Shown: piece after piece, positions 6,118 to 6,179 of the stretch
Numbering within the stretch: the first letter of the stretch is position 1
How the letters are laid out: each line of letters starts with the position of its first letter
Assembly (NCBI GenBank): GCA_030123645.1
Contig: JASJYE010000163.1
Span: 1-6,179 of the forward strand
Direction: 5' to 3'
Source: Candidatus Hydrogenedentota bacterium
Lineage (GTDB): Bacteria; Hydrogenedentota; Hydrogenedentia; Hydrogenedentales; GCA-2746185
DNA length: 6,179 bases
Position numbers and translations under genes: made by a program
The notes under the pieces: model-generated
Told to the model about the DNA's origin: nothing
Seen by the model: only the letters and a program-made list of their open reading frames with translations
Databases searched by the model: none

Positions 6118-6179
6118 AGACCACACTGATACGTTTGCTGCTACCGCGCCGTCGTCCGAAAACGGGTGGCAATACGAGA

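Overview
The window is bacterial, moderately GC-rich DNA. All four confident genes lie on the minus strand, so transcription runs from position 6179 towards position 1. There are no rRNA or tRNA genes, no CRISPR array and no transposase gene. The gene content (a tandem class III CoA-transferase, an SDR, an aldo/keto reductase and a radical SAM/SPASM enzyme) suggests an environmental heterotroph with broad acyl-CoA or small-molecule catabolism. The sequence does not allow a phylum to be named.

Layout in transcription order. Positions 6179-6072 are a short upstream region with a good ribosome binding site and only a weak promoter candidate. Positions 6071-3588 encode an 827-residue protein made of two complete CaiB/BaiF (family III) CoA-transferase domains. 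Only the second domain keeps the catalytic Asp (D598). The first domain also carries an in-frame insert of about 20 residues, encoded by a short palindromic repeat at 5779-5826. A 100-base gap leads to an SDR oxidoreductase (3487-2630), probably in the same transcript. A weak hairpin followed by a T-tract (2602-2583) may end that unit. An aldo/keto reductase related to the Kv-beta/AKR6 group follows (2472-1525). After a 265-base gap comes a radical SAM/SPASM enzyme whose likely start is 1259, not the first ATG of its open frame at 1508.

The gap before the radical SAM gene is the most structured non-coding stretch. It holds a bulged palindrome just after the aldo/keto reductase stop, a TTGACA-N18-TAGGGT promoter candidate, a perfect inverted repeat over its -35 box, and a possible 50-codon cysteine-containing ORF. 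That ORF has its own ribosome binding site, and its stop codon overlaps the radical SAM start.

How the genes may work together (inference): the CoA-transferase would activate a carboxylic acid as its CoA thioester, and the SDR would oxidise or reduce a hydroxyl or keto group on it. The aldo/keto reductase could act on a related carbonyl but may be a separate transcript. The radical SAM gene looks like an independent unit. The items most worth checking are the palindromic insert inside a protein domain, the one-sided loss of the catalytic Asp, and the small ORF coupled to the radical SAM gene.
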